This document shows, piece after piece, positions 62,209-64,000 of a DNA stretch of 64,000 nt. Positions within the stretch are counted from its first letter, which is position 1. Every line of letters starts with the position of its first letter. The notes beneath the pieces are model-generated. The model ran no database searches. It saw only the letters and a list, made by a program, of their open reading frames with translations, and was not told where the DNA came from. Both the position numbers and the translations under genes were made by a program. This DNA comes from Candidatus Uabimicrobium amorphum. Lineage in GTDB: Bacteria > Planctomycetota > Uabimicrobiia > Uabimicrobiales > Uabimicrobiaceae. The stretch is from assembly GCF_009002475.1 (NCBI RefSeq), contig NZ_AP019860.1, positions 8,057,547 to 8,121,546 of the forward strand, written 5' to 3'.

Positions 62209-63954
62209 TTACCCACGAGAACAAAAAGATTTGTAACTCGCATACAAATTATCGGTGACTAAATCCAGTTGAGACTGTGCTTCGCGAACAATCAAATTCG
62301 CTTCTTCAAAACCGTTCACGTCAAAACGCGCCAAGTTTGGATTAAAAGTGAAGTTACCTTCAAAGGCCTGAGATTCTCCCGATGTTTGCAACAAAATGTA
62401 AATTGCGCGCAGTAAATCTTTAATTCGCGCCACGGGGGACATAAACTCAGGCACGAAACTCGACTTTTGTTTTTGTTTGGGGGCAGGGGGGATCACTTGA
62501 GAAGAAATAATAAAATCCGCTCCTTCCTCCACCAAAATATTTACCGGCACGTTGTTGAGAAAAGCACCATCAATATACTTTTTATTGTCGATCCACATAG
62601 GACTAAAAATACCAGGTAGAGAACTACTTGCTCGGACCACTTTTTTGATTTTCCCGGTTTTGAAAATCTTTTCACGTGCACTCAAAAAATCAATTGCTGC
62701 CGCAAAAAATGGTATCGGTAAATCTTCCATCATATCGTTGCCAAAATACACATCGAGTAGTAATTCCAAAAATTTACCATGGACAAAAGACAATGTCGCC
62801 GCTGTTTTTATTTCTGATTTTTTCTCTAGCAAAAACTGTAAACCTTCGGCTCCAAACTGCGCATAACACGCGCCAACAACACTACCAAAACTTGTGCCAG
62901 AAACCATATCAATGGGTATATTGAGTCGCTCCAAAGTTTTGATAAGTGCGATGTGTCCAAATCCCCACGCGGAGCCTCCGCCAAGGGCTAACCCTACTTG
63001 TTTGTTGGTTATGATTCTCGCCAAGTGTCCAATGGAACGCGAAGAAATTTGATACGAATATGCGCCTTGACTAGGATAAAGCTTGGCGATTTTTTTACTC
63101 GCAATGGGAATACGACTATCGGCACTTGTTTGGATCACCGCATGATAGACAAACCCCGAAATCAGTTTGTCCAACGGCCGCAATAGATTAAACTTTTCAC
63201 TAATGTAGACAATATTGGCGATGAGAGGAGAAAGTTTTTGTAAAAATTCTTCGGTACCTTTTGCAGCAGTATGAATGAATATATAGTGAAACTCTCTTGC
63301 GACTTCATTGCTTTTCAGAAATTCTAAGGCCTTAGTCGGCGACATTTTACGTCCCAAAACGCGCGGCCCAATTTGGTACTCCGTTTCGTCCTGATCGCTT
63401 AGTTCGATAACCAAGCACTCGTATACGTAACTTTCCGTCACCGCTAGCGCCAATTGGTAACTCAATAATTGTAAATCATAAGAGCTATGGTTTACCAAAA
63501 AGAAAATCTCCGCCTGCTTTGCTAGATCATTCTCATCAATGACAATGCCTCTTTCGCGGCAAACCGTATTGACCATTCCGCGAAAAGAAGAGGAGCGGTT
63601 GTATAGTACATGAAACTCTTGCTCGGGAACAATAAACAGTTCACAATCTTCCTGTGCGACCACATGGGCAATACGCGGTATTCTTTTCACTAAGGCAATT
63701 TCCCCAAAAGCATTTCCCGCGTAAAACATACGCAATATTTTGTTTGGTTCTTCTTCGCGAAAGGCCTTTACAGAACCACGTGCAATCACAAAAAATGCTT
63801 TTCCGGTGTCTCCCTGACGGCAGATGTACTCTCCTTTGGAAAAATAGCACAACGTCGATATTTCGAGTAGGTGCTCAATCAAAGATGTTCCCACATGCGC
63901 AAAGTAGTTGTTTTTTAATAGCAGTGCACGAATTTGTTGTTGGTCAGAGTACAA
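62209..63954 (-). CDS. Cyclic-nucleotide-binding patatin-like phospholipase (NTE-like)
   Basis: The protein is at least 581 residues. Residues about 5-130 are a cNMP-binding domain (FSKGEYICRQGDTGKAFFVIARGSVKAF, FYAGNAFGEIALVKRIPRIAHVVA). A middle segment of about 180 residues is not recognised. Residues about 315-500 are a patatin domain: LALGGGSAWGFGHIALIKTLE oxyanion loop, nucleophile GTSFGSVVGACY (Ser about 351), and catalytic Asp in YIDGAFLNNVPVN (about 461). The order resembles eukaryotic neuropathy target esterase and bacterial RssA-linked proteins. The only near start is TTG 63954 with a weak ribosome-binding site. The frame is open to the window edge, so a further upstream start is possible. 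Confidence 0.92.
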   Translation of the reverse strand: MYSDQQQIRALLLKNNYFAHVGTSLIEHLLEISTLCYFSKGEYICRQGDTGKAFFVIARGSVKAFREEEPNKILRMFYAGNAFGEIALVKRIPRIAHVVAQEDCELFIVPEQEFHVLYNRSSSFRGMVNTVCRERGIVIDENDLAKQAEIFFLVNHSSYDLQLLSYQLALAVTESYVYECLVIELSDQDETEYQIGPRVLGRKMSPTKALEFLKSNEVAREFHYIFIHTAAKGTEEFLQKLSPLIANIVYISEKFNLLRPLDKLISGFVYHAVIQTSADSRIPIASKKIAKLYPSQGAYSYQISSRSIGHLARIITNKQVGLALGGGSAWGFGHIALIKTLERLNIPIDMVSGTSFGSVVGACYAQFGAEGLQFLLEKKSEIKTAATLSFVHGKFLELLLDVYFGNDMMEDLPIPFFAAAIDFLSAREKIFKTGKIKKVVRASSSLPGIFSPMWIDNKKYIDGAFLNNVPVNILVEEGADFIISSQVIPPAPKQKQKSSFVPEFMSPVARIKDLLRAIYILLQTSGESQAFEGNFTFNPNLARFDVNGFEEANLIVREAQSQLDLVTDNLYASYKSFCSRG

Positions 63955-64000
63955 TTTTACTCTAGTCTGAAATTGTTGTTTGAGATGTGGATATTTCTTA

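Noticed and set aside
1..64000. tRNA genes, intact rRNA operon or prophage
   Set aside because: No cloverleaf with GTTCGA-type T-loops and CCA-like ends, no complete rRNA, and no phage structural genes were noticed by eye; a tRNAscan run would be needed to be certain.

Overview
The window is a bacterial chromosome segment of low to moderate GC. It is gene-dense and has operons on both strands. The lineage cannot be fixed from one window. Several traits point to the Planctomycetota side of the PVC group, perhaps something like Candidatus Uabimicrobium: four Hanks-type Ser/Thr kinase genes fused to TPR, propeller or Roadblock modules; an ECF-like sigma factor paired with a giant kinase; a formylglycine-generating-enzyme-like domain; a PEP-CTERM protein; LpxH; and frequent TTG/GTG starts. 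This placement is an inference.

Layout. 1-4.5 kb: the end of a GT2 glycosyltransferase, a PPOX-family flavoprotein, a secreted coiled-coil protein, and a complete IscB element. That element has an upstream omegaRNA (HEARO) scaffold, an intact RuvC/HNH nuclease and a right-end hairpin, but no transposase. 4.6-17.7 kb: a kinase-pseudoreceiver-Roadblock protein, Bax-inhibitor-1-like and TauE/SafE membrane proteins, a DUF4173-type membrane protein, a secreted Asp-box propeller, an AsmA-like protein with an acyltransferase, and a membrane spermidine synthase with TPRs. 17.8-24.6 kb: one long plus-strand transcription unit (FGE-like coiled-coil protein, alpha/beta hydrolase, dipeptide epimerase, ABC ATPase, two PF06182-type permeases, pseudokinase). 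24.6-25.0 kb: a minus-strand locus of about 350 nt with a -10 box and an intrinsic terminator, whose conserved blocks read as a shrunken 16S rRNA.

25.1-35.0 kb: an MFS exporter, a DUF4212/sodium-solute symporter pair, a MITE whose right end is tandemly amplified, a metallophosphatase-like protein that has lost its metal ligands, and a minus-strand operon (response regulator, lpxH, nadE, leucine-rich repeat protein). 35.1-38.3 kb: rarD, then a repeat-rich gap (hexanucleotide repeats, a 227-bp tandem duplication carrying a REPIN-like palindrome, a nested inverted-repeat element, a REP), then a PEP-CTERM LamG protein. 38.3-45.1 kb: an Ogt-AlkA fusion, an FkbM methyltransferase, a MocR regulator, an ILVBL/HACL2-like ThDP enzyme, and a degenerate ParA-like protein sharing a C-terminal module with the LRR protein.

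45.1-64 kb: a two-enzyme peptidoglycan hydrolase, a short phosphoglycerate-dehydrogenase-like enzyme, nnrE, an IMP/GMP-type 5'-nucleotidase, an ATP-grasp protein, the sigma factor and dual-kinase propeller protein, a GST, a small membrane protein, a kinase-TPR protein, a membrane protein next to an RtcB paralogue, and a cNMP-binding patatin at the edge. I saw no tRNA, no intact rRNA operon and no CRISPR array. Short-sequence coordinates were counted by hand and may be off by a base or two.
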